NCBI RefSeq assembly: GCF_001270495.1
Contig: NZ_LGUR01000221.1
Coordinates: 1 to 64,000 of the forward strand
Direction of reading: 5' to 3'
Length of the DNA stretch: 64,000 nt
Source: Streptomyces viridochromogenes
GTDB taxonomy: Bacteria; Actinomycetota; Actinomycetes; Streptomycetales; Streptomycetaceae
Both the position numbers and the translations under genes were made by a program. Every line of letters starts with the position of its first letter. Within the stretch, counting starts at the first letter, position 1. The notes under the pieces were generated by a model, which was given only the letters and a program-made list of their open reading frames with translations, was not told the origin of the DNA and did no database searches. Shown one piece after another: positions 1-8,311 of the stretch.

Positions 1-1092
1 CCCCTCATGCGCCCCCACGGCCCGATAGAACTCGGCGAGTCTCACCTCACCCCACCGGTCCGCGATCATCCGGCACGCCATCCACCCGCTCTCGTAGGCC
101 CGCGCCAGATCACCCCCGTCCCCGGTGAAACCGAACTCCGCGTCGCCCGGAAGCTCCTCGGGCACCCGCCCCTCGGCCACCGCGCGATACAGCTCGGGCG
201 CGGCCTGGGACGGGGAGCGGCCGGTGCCGAGGTAGCCGATCCAGTCGGCGTAGCCCTCGGAGAGCCACAGCGGGGTGGCGGCGCCGGTGTGGGCGCGGGT
301 GGCGACATGGGTGGTCTCGTGGGTGAGGACGACCTGCTTGCCGGTGCCCCCGAGGACGCCGTACGCGTCGGGATTGACGATGATCCGGTCCGCGGGCGCG
401 CTCGCCGGCGCACCGGTCTCCCCGGTGGTGACCGCGGCGATCCCCCGGTAGGAGGACGCGGGCGCGCCCAGCAGCCCGGCCATCCCGGTCAGCGACTTCG
501 GTACGAGGACGACGACGCGCCGCGGCCAGTCCGTGCCCCACGCCCGGGACACGGCCGGCACCGCGTGGTCCGCCAGCTCGGCGTACGAGCGCAGCCTCGC
601 GTCGGACTGCCCGACGCCCAGGACGAGGCTGTCCTCACCCCGTACCACGCTGACCTCGCCCTGGTCCCACAGCTGCTGGGCGGAGCCCTTCGCGGGCCGC
701 TCGGCCTCGACGTACCACCGGCCCTCCAGGTCCAGGCTCAGACTCAGGGTGCGGCCGACGCTGACGGGGGCCCGGTCGTAGCCCTGGACGCGATAGCGGA
801 GCTCGGCCTCGGCGAGCGCGGTGTCGCCGGTGCGCCGCACGCTGGTCAGGCGGTACGACCAGGCAGCGAGGGGCATCGCGCGCAGGTTGCCGTACCGGTC
901 CCGCGCGCCCGTGCGCAGATACGCCGCCTCGTCCCGGTCGAGGATCGCGCCCGCCCGCCGGTCGAGGACGCGCTGCACCTCGGCCTTGGTGCTGTCGGTG
1001 GCGGGCCGCCCGCCGCAGCCCACCAGCGAGACGAGCAGCAGACAGAGCGCGATGACGACTCGCGTTCCCGACGCCCGCCTTCGACCAGCCAT
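1..1092 (-). CDS. Putative lipoprotein with HExxH metallopeptidase-like motif (3' end cut by window)
   Basis: The reading frame is open for 364 codons from the ATG at 1092 to the window edge, so the C-terminus is missing. The N-terminus has a basic start, a hydrophobic stretch and a lipobox ending in Leu-Val-Gly-Cys (Cys about residue 24), so it is probably an exported lipoprotein. The middle looks like a beta-rich secreted domain. Further on, the sequence HETTHVATRAHTG carries an HExxH zinc motif, followed by LWLSEGYADWIGY, whose Glu fits the third ligand of a gluzincin-like peptidase. This architecture fits the peptidase MA-like family; the zinc role is inferred. No clear ribosome binding site decides the start. 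It lies 54 bases upstream of the stop of the NlpC/P60 gene in the same orientation and may be co-transcribed with it. Confidence 0.75.
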   Translation of the reverse strand, partial: MAGRRRASGTRVVIALCLLLVSLVGCGGRPATDSTKAEVQRVLDRRAGAILDRDEAAYLRTGARDRYGNLRAMPLAAWSYRLTSVRRTGDTALAEAELRYRVQGYDRAPVSVGRTLSLSLDLEGRWYVEAERPAKGSAQQLWDQGEVSVVRGEDSLVLGVGQSDARLRSYAELADHAVPAVSRAWGTDWPRRVVVLVPKSLTGMAGLLGAPASSYRGIAAVTTGETGAPASAPADRIIVNPDAYGVLGGTGKQVVLTHETTHVATRAHTGAATPLWLSEGYADWIGYLGTGRSPSQAAPELYRAVAEGRVPEELPGDAEFGFTGDGGDLARAYESGWMACRMIADRWGEVRLAEFYRAVGAHEG

Positions 1093-1146
1093 TTCCCGAT
1101 CGTACGGCGGGGTGGGCGCGGAGGTCAGACCCGCGTCCGACCCGGC

Positions 1147-2160
1147 TCAGACCCTCGTGACCGTCGCGCCCGGCATCATGCCCACCGGGTCGTAGCGCAC
1201 CGGGGCGCCCGGGTAGGGCGCGTGGATCACCTGGCCGTTGCCGGCGTACATCCCGACATGGCTGGCGTCGGAGCGGTAGGTGACGACGTCGCCGGGCTGG
1301 GCCTCGGAGAGCGGGACCTGTCGGCCGGCGTACCGCTGGCCCTGCGAGGTGCGCGGCAGGGCGACGCCGGCCTGGGCGTACGACCACTGGATCAGGCCCG
1401 AACAGTCGAACCCGGAGGGGCCGTTGGCGCCCCAGACGTACGGCTTGCCCAGGGCGGAGTGGGCGGCGGCGATGGCGGCCCCCGCACGGCCCGAGGGCGC
1501 GGGGAGGTCGCCGAAGTCGGGCATGACGTCACGGCCGGAGCGGGAGGCGCGGTCGTAGGCGGCGCGGTCGGCCGCCGTGAGGGAGTTGAGAAGCCTGCGG
1601 GCCTGGGCGAGCTTGCGCTCGACGGTCCGCTTGTGGGCGGCGACGGTCTTGCGGCTCTTCTCCAGTTGAACGAGCTTTCCGGCCGCCTCGGCGCGCTCCT
1701 GGGCGAGTTCGCGCATGGCGTCCTGGAGGTCCTTGAGCTCGTCGGCCTGGTGGGCGCTGATCCGGGCGATCCGGGCGGCCCGGTCGAGGTAGTCCTCCGG
1801 GTCGTCGGAGAGCAGCAGGGCGAGGGAAGGGTCGAGGCCGCCGGAGCGGTACTGGGCGCCCGCCAGCGAACCGAGGGTGTCCCGCATGGAGTTGATGTGC
1901 TCCTGCTGGCGGGCGATCCGGTCCTGGGCGTCGCTCACCTGCTCCCGGAGCTTGTCGGCGCGCTCGTCGGCCTTGTTGTAGAGCTCGGTGGCCTTCTCAG
2001 CCTCCTCGTAGAGGTGGTCCACCTTGGCCCGGGTGTCGTCGTGCGGCGCGGCCGTGGCCGGTACGACCCCGAGGGCCGCGGCGGCGGCCGACATGACGCA
2101 GAGGGCTGCGTTTGCGCCCCGGTCGAACCCGGGCGATACAAGGCGGCGATGGGACCCCAC
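1147..2160 (-). CDS. NlpC/P60 peptidoglycan endopeptidase with coiled-coil domain
   Basis: Predicted secreted wall hydrolase of 337 residues. I chose the GTG at 2160 because GGAAGGAGAG lies 8-10 bases upstream and the product then begins with a basic segment and a hydrophobic Ala-rich signal peptide (about residues 15-40, ending ATAAP). Residues about 45-190 form a long charged coiled coil typical of RipA/PcsB-like hydrolases. The C-terminal 120 residues are the NlpC/P60 domain: catalytic Cys in FDCSGL (about 253), His in SHVGMY (about 301) and a third polar residue in VIHAP (about 313). The family cleaves D-Glu to diaminopimelate bonds in peptidoglycan stem peptides. The next gene upstream, at 2388-3419, has the same architecture and about the same length, so the two form a tandem duplication; a strong hairpin between them suggests separate transcripts. 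Confidence 0.92.
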   Translation of the reverse strand: MGSHRRLVSPGFDRGANAALCVMSAAAAALGVVPATAAPHDDTRAKVDHLYEEAEKATELYNKADERADKLREQVSDAQDRIARQQEHINSMRDTLGSLAGAQYRSGGLDPSLALLLSDDPEDYLDRAARIARISAHQADELKDLQDAMRELAQERAEAAGKLVQLEKSRKTVAAHKRTVERKLAQARRLLNSLTAADRAAYDRASRSGRDVMPDFGDLPAPSGRAGAAIAAAHSALGKPYVWGANGPSGFDCSGLIQWSYAQAGVALPRTSQGQRYAGRQVPLSEAQPGDVVTYRSDASHVGMYAGNGQVIHAPYPGAPVRYDPVGMMPGATVTRV

Positions 2161-2278
2161 GGGAAGCCGCTCTCCTTCCGCTGACGACAAGGACCTTCCC
2201 CGGCGAGGGGGAAACGCGGCAGACAGTAGCTCCGTGCCGGGGTGTCGACCAACGACCGCGGCGGGCACACAAAGTGAC

Positions 2279-2310
2279 GCCCCGCCTATGACGCAGGTCA
2301 TGGGCGGGGC
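2279..2310 (-). terminator. Strong hairpin between the two NlpC/P60 genes
   Basis: Stem GCCCCGCC-T-ATGAC paired with GTCAT-G-GGCGGGGC around a GCAG loop gives 14 base pairs including one T/G wobble. It lies 78 bases after the stop of the upstream NlpC/P60 gene. There is no strong U run, as usual in Streptomyces, so termination is inferred from position and stem strength. Confidence 0.7.
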
Positions 2311-2387
2311 GCGGGGTCAGCGAGAGTTGTCGTGATTCGCCCGTTCGGGCGGCACGCCGTGTTGATCTTGCGGAAGTTCGGCCGGGA

Positions 2388-3419
2388 TCAGATCCGGACG
2401 CCGAACATGAACGGCATGTTGTTGATCGACTCGTAGCGGACGACCGTGCCGCTGCGCGGGGCGTGCAGCACCTGGCCGTTGCCCGCGTAGAGGCCGACGT
2501 GGTGCAGGTCGTCGTAGAAGATGACGAGGTCGCCGACCTTGAGCTCACCCATGGACAGGTGCCTGCCGTAACTGGCCTGGGCCTGCGAGGTGCGCGGGAT
2601 GGAGACGCCGGCCTGGGCGTAGGCCCAGGAGGTCAGGCCCGAGCAGTCGTAGGAGGCGGTGCCGGTGGCGCCGTAGACGTACGGCTTGCCGATCTGGGTC
2701 TGGGCGGCCTGGAAGGCGGCCTGGGCCCGGCCGGAGGCGGAGCCGACGTTGCCCAGGTCCACGCGGTCGGCGGCGGAGCGGCTGGCGCGCTGCTCCTCGG
2801 CGGCGAGGGCGGCCTTCTCCGCGGCCGTCAGGGTGTTGAGCAGCTTCTGGGCCTCGGCGAGCTTGGCCTGGACCTGCTTCTTCTTCTTGCCCAGTTCGGT
2901 GCGGGTGGAGGCGAGGTCCTTGAGCTTGTCGGACGCCTCGGCGCGCTGCTGGGAGAGCTCGCGCTGCTTGCCCTGGATCTTCTTCAGCGAGTCGACCTGC
3001 TGGGCGCTCAGCTGGTCCATCGTGGACGCCTTGTCCAGGTAGTCGTCCGGGTCGGACGACAGGAACAGCTGGACGGAGGAGTCGATGCTGCCCGTGCGGT
3101 ACTGGGCGGCGGCCGCGAGGCCCATCGAGTCGCGCAGCTCGTTGAGCTCTTCCTGGCCGCGCGCCACGTTGTCCTGGATCGTGGAGATCTCCTTCTGGAG
3201 CTTCTCCTGCTTCTCCTTGGCCCCGTTGTACTTCTCGGTGGCCTGCTCGGCCTCCTCGTAGAGCTTGTCGACCTTGGCCTTTACCTCGTCCTTGCTCGGC
3301 TTCTCGCTGGGCGCCGCGTTGGCGGCCTGCGAACTGATGGCCACGGCAGCAGCGGCGGCGGTGGTCAGCACGGTCACACGTGCTCGGCTCGGCTGCTTGG
3401 GTCGACGGTGGGACGCCAC
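2388..3419 (-). CDS. NlpC/P60 peptidoglycan endopeptidase with coiled-coil domain (second copy)
   Basis: A 343-residue secreted hydrolase. The GTG at 3419 is preceded by AGAAGGAG at a 9-base spacing and gives a product starting VASHRRPKQPSRARV, then a hydrophobic Ala-rich signal sequence ending near SSQAANAAP. Residues about 45-200 are a Lys/Glu/Gln-rich coiled coil. The NlpC/P60 domain follows, with catalytic Cys in YDCSGL (about 259) and His residues in HHVGLY (about 307) and VLHAP (about 319). It should act outside the membrane on peptide cross-links of the wall; the coiled coil may mediate autoinhibition or partner contact, as in RipA-like enzymes (inference). A vegetative-type promoter fits upstream (3472-3501). 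The coiled coil and catalytic domain are closely similar to those of the gene at 1147-2160. Confidence 0.93.
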   Translation of the reverse strand: MASHRRPKQPSRARVTVLTTAAAAAVAISSQAANAAPSEKPSKDEVKAKVDKLYEEAEQATEKYNGAKEKQEKLQKEISTIQDNVARGQEELNELRDSMGLAAAAQYRTGSIDSSVQLFLSSDPDDYLDKASTMDQLSAQQVDSLKKIQGKQRELSQQRAEASDKLKDLASTRTELGKKKKQVQAKLAEAQKLLNTLTAAEKAALAAEEQRASRSAADRVDLGNVGSASGRAQAAFQAAQTQIGKPYVYGATGTASYDCSGLTSWAYAQAGVSIPRTSQAQASYGRHLSMGELKVGDLVIFYDDLHHVGLYAGNGQVLHAPRSGTVVRYESINNMPFMFGVRI

Positions 3420-3471
3420 GGAGGTGAACTCCTTCTTCTGAGTGATCACCCGCTCGGAGGTTCGAGGCCAG

Positions 3472-3501
3472 ACCCTAGTGACCTAGTTGTGATCAGATCA
3501 A
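3472..3501 (-). promoter_or_regulatory. Putative promoter of the second NlpC/P60 gene
   Basis: On the minus strand TTGATC (3501-3496) and TAGGGT (3477-3472) are separated by 18 bases, which fits a housekeeping-type Streptomyces promoter. The surrounding 3480-3590 stretch is unusually AT-rich for this genome and includes several GTGT/CACA repeats that could be regulator sites. The leader to the GTG at 3419 would be about 45 bases. Confidence 0.45.
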
Positions 3502-3630
3502 ATCCTCACACGAATTTTCTCGCCACACCCGTCATTCTTTACACACAACTCACATCGTGTGACACGGGCTTGACACTACGTTGTCCATGGTTGACGCCAA
3601 TTCGGGCATTGCGCCGGTACATTGGCGTTT

Positions 3631-4974
3631 TCAGGACAGGCGCTTGAGAAGCACCGCAGAAGCCACCGGGCGGGCTCCGGCCCGGGCGACCCCGTCCGCG
3701 ACCTCGCGGTCGGTCGAGGCGACGATGACCGGACGGCCCGGCGGCTCGGCGCGCACCAGCTGGCGGATCAGCTCGTCGGCGGTCACGCCCGGCTTGGAGA
3801 ACAGCACCCGCACCCCGCGCGGCGGCGCGAGCAGGACGGGCGCGGCCAGTTCGGCCCCGTCGAAGACACAGGTCACCTCGGCGCCGGTCTGCGCGGCGAG
3901 CTGCGAGAGCTGGCCGAGCAGCCGCAGGCGCTGTTTCTCCAGCGGCATCTGGGGATAGCCGGTCTTGGTGACGTTGTAGCCGTCGACCACCAGATGCGCC
4001 TGCGGCAGCGCGAGGAGTTGGTCGAGGATCGCGGGGTCGTTCTCGGACAACGCCCGTGCGGCGATGTCCTTCGGGGTCATTCGTCCCGGTTCGACCGCGT
4101 CCACGGTCTCGGCGGGCCGTACGGAGACCGGCGGCAACGCCAGCTCCCGGCGCAGCCCTTGGGCGGCGTCCAGCATGGTGTCCAGGAGCAGCCGGACGCG
4201 CATGTCCTCGACGCTGCGCCCCTCGCGTGCCGCCTTGCGTGTGGCCTCCAGGGCGGCCTCGGCCTCCCCGAGCCGCGCCCTGAGCCGCCGGGTCTCGCTC
4301 TCGGCCGCGGAGACCTGGGCGTGGCCCTCGGCGCGTACGGTCTCCATCTCGCCCTGGACCTTGCGCAGGGCGGCCTCGCCGCGCTTGACGTCACTGACCG
4401 CCGACCGCAGCTTCCGGTGCAGCGACTCGGCTTCCTTCTTCGCCGCGTCCAGCTCGGTGCGCAGCCGCTCGGTCTCGTGCCGGGTGTGCTCACGGGCGTG
4501 CGCGAGCTCCTCGCGCAGCCGCTCCAGCTCGGCCCGGTTCTCCTCGTCGGCGCGCTCGGCGTCGGCCCGCTGGGCCTCCTCGCCGGCCGCGGTGACCAGC
4601 TTGACCCACCCGGTGGGCCGCAGAACATAGGCCGCGGCCGCCACGTCGAGCGGGTCCGCGGCCGGGGGCGCCGAGCCGGAGTCGAGGGCGCCGGAGAGTT
4701 CCGGCTGGGCCTCTCTGAACTTCTCCCCGATGCGCTGGCGGAACAGCGGATCGGTCTCCAGCGCGGCCGCCATCGCGTTGCCGGCGAACTTGGCCCGGCG
4801 GTTCGGGGCGAACCGGGCGTACTGCCGAAGTTGTGCGGGCAGTTCGCCGACGGTCAGCCCGCCGAACCCGTCGGACACGATCTGTACGACCCTGCGCCGT
4901 ACCCCGTCGGGCAGCGGACGGTCGAGCACCTCGGCGGCGCCGTCGCCCGGCCCCCCGCCTTGTGTCTCCACCAT
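3631..4974 (-). CDS. NYN (YacP-like PIN fold) domain protein with central coiled coil
   Basis: A 447-residue cytoplasmic protein. Residues 1-125 are a conserved N-terminal region (LPDGVRRRVVQIVSDGFG... RFAPNRRAKFAGNAMAAALE) that looks nucleic-acid related because it is rich in basic residues. Residues about 130-260 are a long coiled coil of Glu/Arg/Ala heptads. Residues about 325-447 are the NYN/YacP domain, with LVVDGYNVTKTGYP at its start, an Asp in CVFDGAE, and VIVASTDREVADG, giving the acidic residues expected of a PIN-like nuclease. YacP-type domains are linked to RNA or ribosome-associated RNA processing; an enzymatic role here is an inference from fold and acidic residues. It follows the zinc ribbon gene 5011-5250 by 36 bases in the same direction, so the two are probably one operon. 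Confidence 0.85.
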   Translation of the reverse strand: MVETQGGGPGDGAAEVLDRPLPDGVRRRVVQIVSDGFGGLTVGELPAQLRQYARFAPNRRAKFAGNAMAAALETDPLFRQRIGEKFREAQPELSGALDSGSAPPAADPLDVAAAAYVLRPTGWVKLVTAAGEEAQRADAERADEENRAELERLREELAHAREHTRHETERLRTELDAAKKEAESLHRKLRSAVSDVKRGEAALRKVQGEMETVRAEGHAQVSAAESETRRLRARLGEAEAALEATRKAAREGRSVEDMRVRLLLDTMLDAAQGLRRELALPPVSVRPAETVDAVEPGRMTPKDIAARALSENDPAILDQLLALPQAHLVVDGYNVTKTGYPQMPLEKQRLRLLGQLSQLAAQTGAEVTCVFDGAELAAPVLLAPPRGVRVLFSKPGVTADELIRQLVRAEPPGRPVIVASTDREVADGVARAGARPVASAVLLKRLS

Positions 4975-5010
4975 CCGTCACACCCCAATGCTGTGCGGGG
5001 CCGGCTCCTG

Positions 5011-5250
5011 TCAGGAGCCGGCGCCCGGCCTGTCCACGAGTTCCACCTTGTCCACGGCGTTGCACCAGCGGCAGCGCACCGACTCGATGGTCTCACTGAG
5101 CACCTCGCGCTCCTCGACCTTGGGCTCGCCGGCCAGATCGAGGTGCATGTACTCCACGACCTTGGACGAGCGCGTCACGTCGAAGCGCGTGAGGTTGCCG
5201 CAGAGGGTGCAGCGCCACCGCGTCGTGTCGGTCGGCAGGGGAACCGTCAT
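5011..5250 (-). CDS. Small zinc-ribbon protein
   Basis: A 79-residue protein with two CxxC pairs, CTLCGN near residues 14-17 and CRWC near 60-63, the layout of a zinc ribbon. The centre contains RFDVTRSSKVVEYMHLDLAG, which may carry a short beta hairpin. Small zinc ribbon proteins of this type are conserved beside NYN-domain genes in Streptomyces as far as I recall; the molecular role is not known to me. It starts at an ATG with a weak, distant AGAAGGA upstream and is divergent from the rhomboid gene across a 166-base spacer. Confidence 0.8.
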   Translation of the reverse strand: MTVPLPTDTTRWRCTLCGNLTRFDVTRSSKVVEYMHLDLAGEPKVEEREVLSETIESVRCRWCNAVDKVELVDRPGAGS

Positions 5251-5416
5251 CGTGACTGTGCTCTTTCCTTCTAGGCCTTCTATTGTCCGCGACGCCCCGG
5301 GCTCCCCGGTGCGTGTGGCTCGTTACCCTACGGCCTGGCGGGTACCCGCCGCCCGTCCGTCCACGGCGGCGAGGCGGTCTGCGCGGGTGCGTCCGGTTAC
5401 GTCATGCTCTGTGTTC

Positions 5417-6175
5417 ATGATCGGCAACTGGCGCGTGGCGCGTTTCGGTGCTCGGTTCGCCAAGGCGGGCCGATCGGCCTTCCGGGCGCCGGCTCCGGTG
5501 ACGTACGCCCTGATCGCCCTGTGCTGCCTGCTCTTCCTGATCGGTCCGGCGGCGGGGCTGAATCCGGCGTACGGCTCCGGCGACGGGCTGCTCGCCGCGC
5601 AACGGGCCTACTTCCACCGCTGGGGTGTGGTGCCCGCGGAGCTGTTCGAGGGCGCGCCCCGGGCCGCCCTCACGCCCGCCACGGCCCTCTTCGTGCACGG
5701 CAGCTGGGTGCACCTGCTCGGCAACATGCTCTTCCTCTACGTCTTCGGCGTGATGACCGAGGAACGGATGGGTCACGTCCAGTTCACGCTCTTCTATCTG
5801 GGCTGCGGCTATCTGGCCCTGCTGGGCTACGCCGCCGCCAACGACGACTCCACCCAGTCCCTGGTCGGCGCGTCCGGGGCGATCTCGGCGATCCTCGGCG
5901 CGTTCCTGTTCCTCTTCCCCGGGGCGCGCGTGACAAGCCTGCTGCCGTTCCTGCTCTTCCTGCCGCTGCGCTTCCCGGCGTGGGTCGTGCTGCCCTTCTG
6001 GGCGGGCCTGCAGTGGGTGGCGGCGGGGCGGGCCGCCCAGGGGCCGGGGGTGGCGTATCTGGCGCACCTGGTGGGCTTCGGGCTGGGCTTCGGCTACGCG
6101 TCGGCGCGATTCGGGCGGGCGACTAGAGTGAAGGCCGCCCCAGCTCCGGCCTCCGAGGGAGAGAACCAGCCGTGA
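5417..6175 (+). CDS. Rhomboid family intramembrane serine protease
   Basis: A 252-residue polytopic membrane protein of the rhomboid family, which cleaves transmembrane substrates inside the bilayer. The diagnostic motifs are HGSWVHLLGNM in the loop 1/helix 2 region, the catalytic Ser in LVGASGAISA (Ser153) and the catalytic His in LAHLVGFGLG (His217). About six hydrophobic helices are visible. The start is uncertain: ATG 5417 is used, but GTG 5411 is in frame and no good ribosome binding site precedes either. The stop overlaps the GTG of the downstream RAM-domain gene, indicating translational coupling. Substrates cannot be inferred from the sequence. Confidence 0.88.
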   Translation: MIGNWRVARFGARFAKAGRSAFRAPAPVTYALIALCCLLFLIGPAAGLNPAYGSGDGLLAAQRAYFHRWGVVPAELFEGAPRAALTPATALFVHGSWVHLLGNMLFLYVFGVMTEERMGHVQFTLFYLGCGYLALLGYAAANDDSTQSLVGASGAISAILGAFLFLFPGARVTSLLPFLLFLPLRFPAWVVLPFWAGLQWVAAGRAAQGPGVAYLAHLVGFGLGFGYASARFGRATRVKAAPAPASEGENQP

Positions 6176-6453
6176 TCACCGCGATCGTCCTCATCAAGAC
6201 CAGCGTGGACCGGATTCCCGAGATCGCGGAGCGCATCGCTTCGCTGGAGAGCGTCACCGAGGTCTTCTCGGTCACCGGGACGTACGACCTGATCGCCATG
6301 GTGCGGGTGAAGCAGCACGAGGATCTCGCCGAGGTCATCCCGGGCCGGATCAGCAAGATCCCCGGTGTCGAGGGGACGGACACGCACGTGGCGTTCCGTA
6401 CGTACTCGCAGCACGACATCGAGGCCGCGTTCGCCATCGGCCTGGACAGCTGA
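6172..6453 (+). CDS. Stand-alone Lrp/AsnC ligand-binding (RAM) domain protein
   Basis: A 93-residue protein that consists only of the alpha-beta RAM domain of Lrp/AsnC regulators and lacks the DNA-binding HTH. The motif VTEVFSVTGTYDLIAMVRVK is the usual effector-binding and dimerisation core. Such single-domain proteins bind amino acids or related effectors and may associate with full-length Lrp proteins; the ligand here is unknown. The GTG start at 6172 overlaps the TGA of the rhomboid gene and has GGGAGAG upstream, so the two are translationally coupled. Confidence 0.88.
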   Translation: MITAIVLIKTSVDRIPEIAERIASLESVTEVFSVTGTYDLIAMVRVKQHEDLAEVIPGRISKIPGVEGTDTHVAFRTYSQHDIEAAFAIGLDS

Positions 6454-6480
6454 CCCGCGCGGCCCGAGATGAAGAGTTCT

Positions 6481-6497
6481 TCATCCTGGACTCATCC
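6481..6497. promoter_or_regulatory. Direct-repeat operator candidate upstream of the two-component operon
   Basis: TCATCC occurs at 6481-6486 and 6492-6497, an 11-base period, preceded by the imperfect palindrome GATGAAG-AGTT-CTTCATC at about 6468-6485. Direct repeats spaced by one helical turn are typical of OmpR/PhoB-family operators. The site precedes the operon that encodes such a regulator, so autoregulation is plausible but unproven. Confidence 0.35.
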
Positions 6498-6530
6498 TCT
6501 CCGCCGGGTGCCGGGGGCAGGCTCGGTCGC

Positions 6531-6824
6531 ATGGTCTTCTCGCACCGGATCGCGGCCCTGGCCGCCGTAGTGGCTATTCCGCTCGGTATCGCCGCGACCA
6601 GCTTCGCGCTCACCGACGCCCCGGAGTCCCCCAAGGTCCCGGCCAAGGTGGAGCTGGACAGCAGCTCTCCCACCCCGACGCCCACCCGGCCCACGCCGAC
6701 ACCGAGCGACGAGGTCGTCTCCCGGCCCCCGGTGACCGACAGCCCCACGAGCGACGACGATGACGACGCCCCCGACCGGGAGACCGGGGACGACGACCGG
6801 GGTGAGCCCGGGGACGACGGCTGA
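6531..6824 (+). CDS. Small secreted Pro/Asp-rich protein preceding a two-component system
   Basis: A 97-residue protein with an N-terminal signal peptide (MVFSHRIAALAAVVAIPLG..., cleavage near ATSFALTDA) followed by a low-complexity tail of Thr-Pro repeats and Asp clusters. The acidic, disordered tail looks extracellular. It sits 47 bases before the sensor kinase gene in the same orientation, and small secreted proteins in this position often modulate or report to the partner kinase; that role is inference. No enzymatic motif is present. Confidence 0.7.
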   Translation: MVFSHRIAALAAVVAIPLGIAATSFALTDAPESPKVPAKVELDSSSPTPTPTRPTPTPSDEVVSRPPVTDSPTSDDDDDAPDRETGDDDRGEPGDDG

Positions 6825-6871
6825 GCGCTCCGCCGGCTGTGTCGGTACGCGGCGGTGAGGAAGGGTGCCTT

Positions 6872-8311
6872 ATGGCGACACCCCCCAGTCCGGTGCGCCG
6901 CAGGATCTCCGCCCGGGTCCGGATCCTGCTCTGGCTGCTGTTCGTCATGGCCGTGGGACTCGTGTCCGTGGCGACGACCACGCGGTCCATCCTGTTGCGG
7001 GACGTCGACCACCGGGCGAACGGGCTGCTCGCCCAGGAGGCCGGTGAGTTCGCCAACTTCGAGGAGCGGGGTGTCGACCCGGAGACCGGGCGTCCGTTCA
7101 CCGACCCGTCACGGCTGCTGGTCGAGTTCCTGGTACGGCAGTACGCCGACCCGGACGAGGAACTGATAGGTCTGGTGGGCCGGCCGGGCACGACCCCGGC
7201 GCAGTACCGCCAGCCGCGTGACATCCCCGTCGCCGTTCCCCTGTACAAGGACGCCGACGCCCGCCGCCGCATCTTCGACTCGCCCGACGCCACGGGCACG
7301 CTGCACCGGGCGTCCGGCGAGATCCGCTGGGCCAAGGTCACGGTCGCCCGGGCGGGAGGCGAGGCGGAGGCCGCGTTCGTCGTCGCCTTCCACCCCGGGC
7401 GCGAACAGGCCGCGGTGAACGACCAGTTCCGCATCCTGCTCGCCATCTCCGGTGTCGCCCTGCTGATGACGACCGGCATCGGCTGGGCGGTCGCGGGGCG
7501 GATCCTCAAACCCGTACGGCTGGTGCGCACGGCGGCGGCGCAGCTCACCGAGCAGGACCTCACCCGCCGTATCCCGGTGCACGGGCGGGACGACATCGCC
7601 GCGCTCGCGGAGACCTTCAACGACATGCTCGACCGCCTTGAGCGCGCCTTCGCCGCCCAGCGGGAGTTCGTCGACGACGCCGGTCACGAGCTGCGCACAC
7701 CGATCACCATCGTGCGCGGTCATCTGGAGCTGATGGGCGACGACCCGGCCGAGCGCGAGGAGACGATCCGGCTGGTCACCGACGAGCTGGACCGGATGAG
7801 CCGCATCGTCGAGGACCTGCTGCTGCTCGCCAAGGCCGAGCGCCCCGACTTCGTCACCCCCGAGCCGGTCCAGCTCGCCGAGCTCACCGCCGACGTCTAC
7901 GTCAAGGCCCGCACCCTGGGCGAGCGGGACTGGCAGCTCGCCGAGGTGGCCGACGTCGAGGCCGAGCTGGACCCGCAGCGCATCACCCAGGCGATGGTCC
8001 AGCTCGCCCAGAACGCCGTACAGCACACCGCGACCGGCCAGGCCGTGCGGATCGGCTCCCGCGTCGACGGTCCGGGCGTCGAGCTGTACGTCGCCGACTC
8101 GGGGTGCGGTGTGCAGCCGCAGGACGGCGAGGTGATCTTCGAACGGTTCCGGCGCGGTACGTCCCGGCGCGGCGCCCGGGGCTCCGGAGCCGGGCTCGGC
8201 CTCTCGATCGTCCGGGCGATCGCGGAGGCACACGGCGGCCGGGTACGGCTGCGCGACACAGAGGGCGGCGGCGCCACCTTCGTCCTGCTCCTGGGAGAGG
8301 CACACACGTGA
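6872..8311 (+). CDS. Membrane sensor histidine kinase (HisKA/HATPase)
   Basis: A 479-residue classic sensor kinase. TM1 lies at about residues 13-33 (ILLWLLFVMAVGLVSVA) and TM2 at about 185-207, with an extracytoplasmic sensor loop of about 150 residues between them. HAMP follows, then the HisKA dimerisation helix with the phospho-acceptor His272 in DDAGHELRTP, and the ATPase domain with N, G1 (DSGCGV), F and G2 (GAGLGLSI) boxes. The ATG at 6872 has GAGGAAGG upstream. Its TGA overlaps the GTG of the response regulator, so the pair is translationally coupled. The adjacent SLC13-type permease and glycerate kinase suggest the signal may be a carboxylate; this is context only. Confidence 0.93.
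   Translation: MATPPSPVRRRISARVRILLWLLFVMAVGLVSVATTTRSILLRDVDHRANGLLAQEAGEFANFEERGVDPETGRPFTDPSRLLVEFLVRQYADPDEELIGLVGRPGTTPAQYRQPRDIPVAVPLYKDADARRRIFDSPDATGTLHRASGEIRWAKVTVARAGGEAEAAFVVAFHPGREQAAVNDQFRILLAISGVALLMTTGIGWAVAGRILKPVRLVRTAAAQLTEQDLTRRIPVHGRDDIAALAETFNDMLDRLERAFAAQREFVDDAGHELRTPITIVRGHLELMGDDPAEREETIRLVTDELDRMSRIVEDLLLLAKAERPDFVTPEPVQLAELTADVYVKARTLGERDWQLAEVADVEAELDPQRITQAMVQLAQNAVQHTATGQAVRIGSRVDGPGVELYVADSGCGVQPQDGEVIFERFRRGTSRRGARGSGAGLGLSIVRAIAEAHGGRVRLRDTEGGGATFVLLLGEAHT

Noticed and set aside
7..2184. A 725-codon frame on the plus strand
   Set aside because: It runs opposite the lipoprotein and NlpC/P60 genes and reflects GC-rich antisense frames. Its composition is Gly/Arg/Ala rich without domain motifs or a ribosome binding site.
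2206..2220. GGGGAAACGCGGCA shared with the right edge at about 63894-63907
   Set aside because: The 14-base identity is short and both places differ around it. I first considered a c-di-AMP riboswitch before the wall hydrolase but could not match its conserved core.
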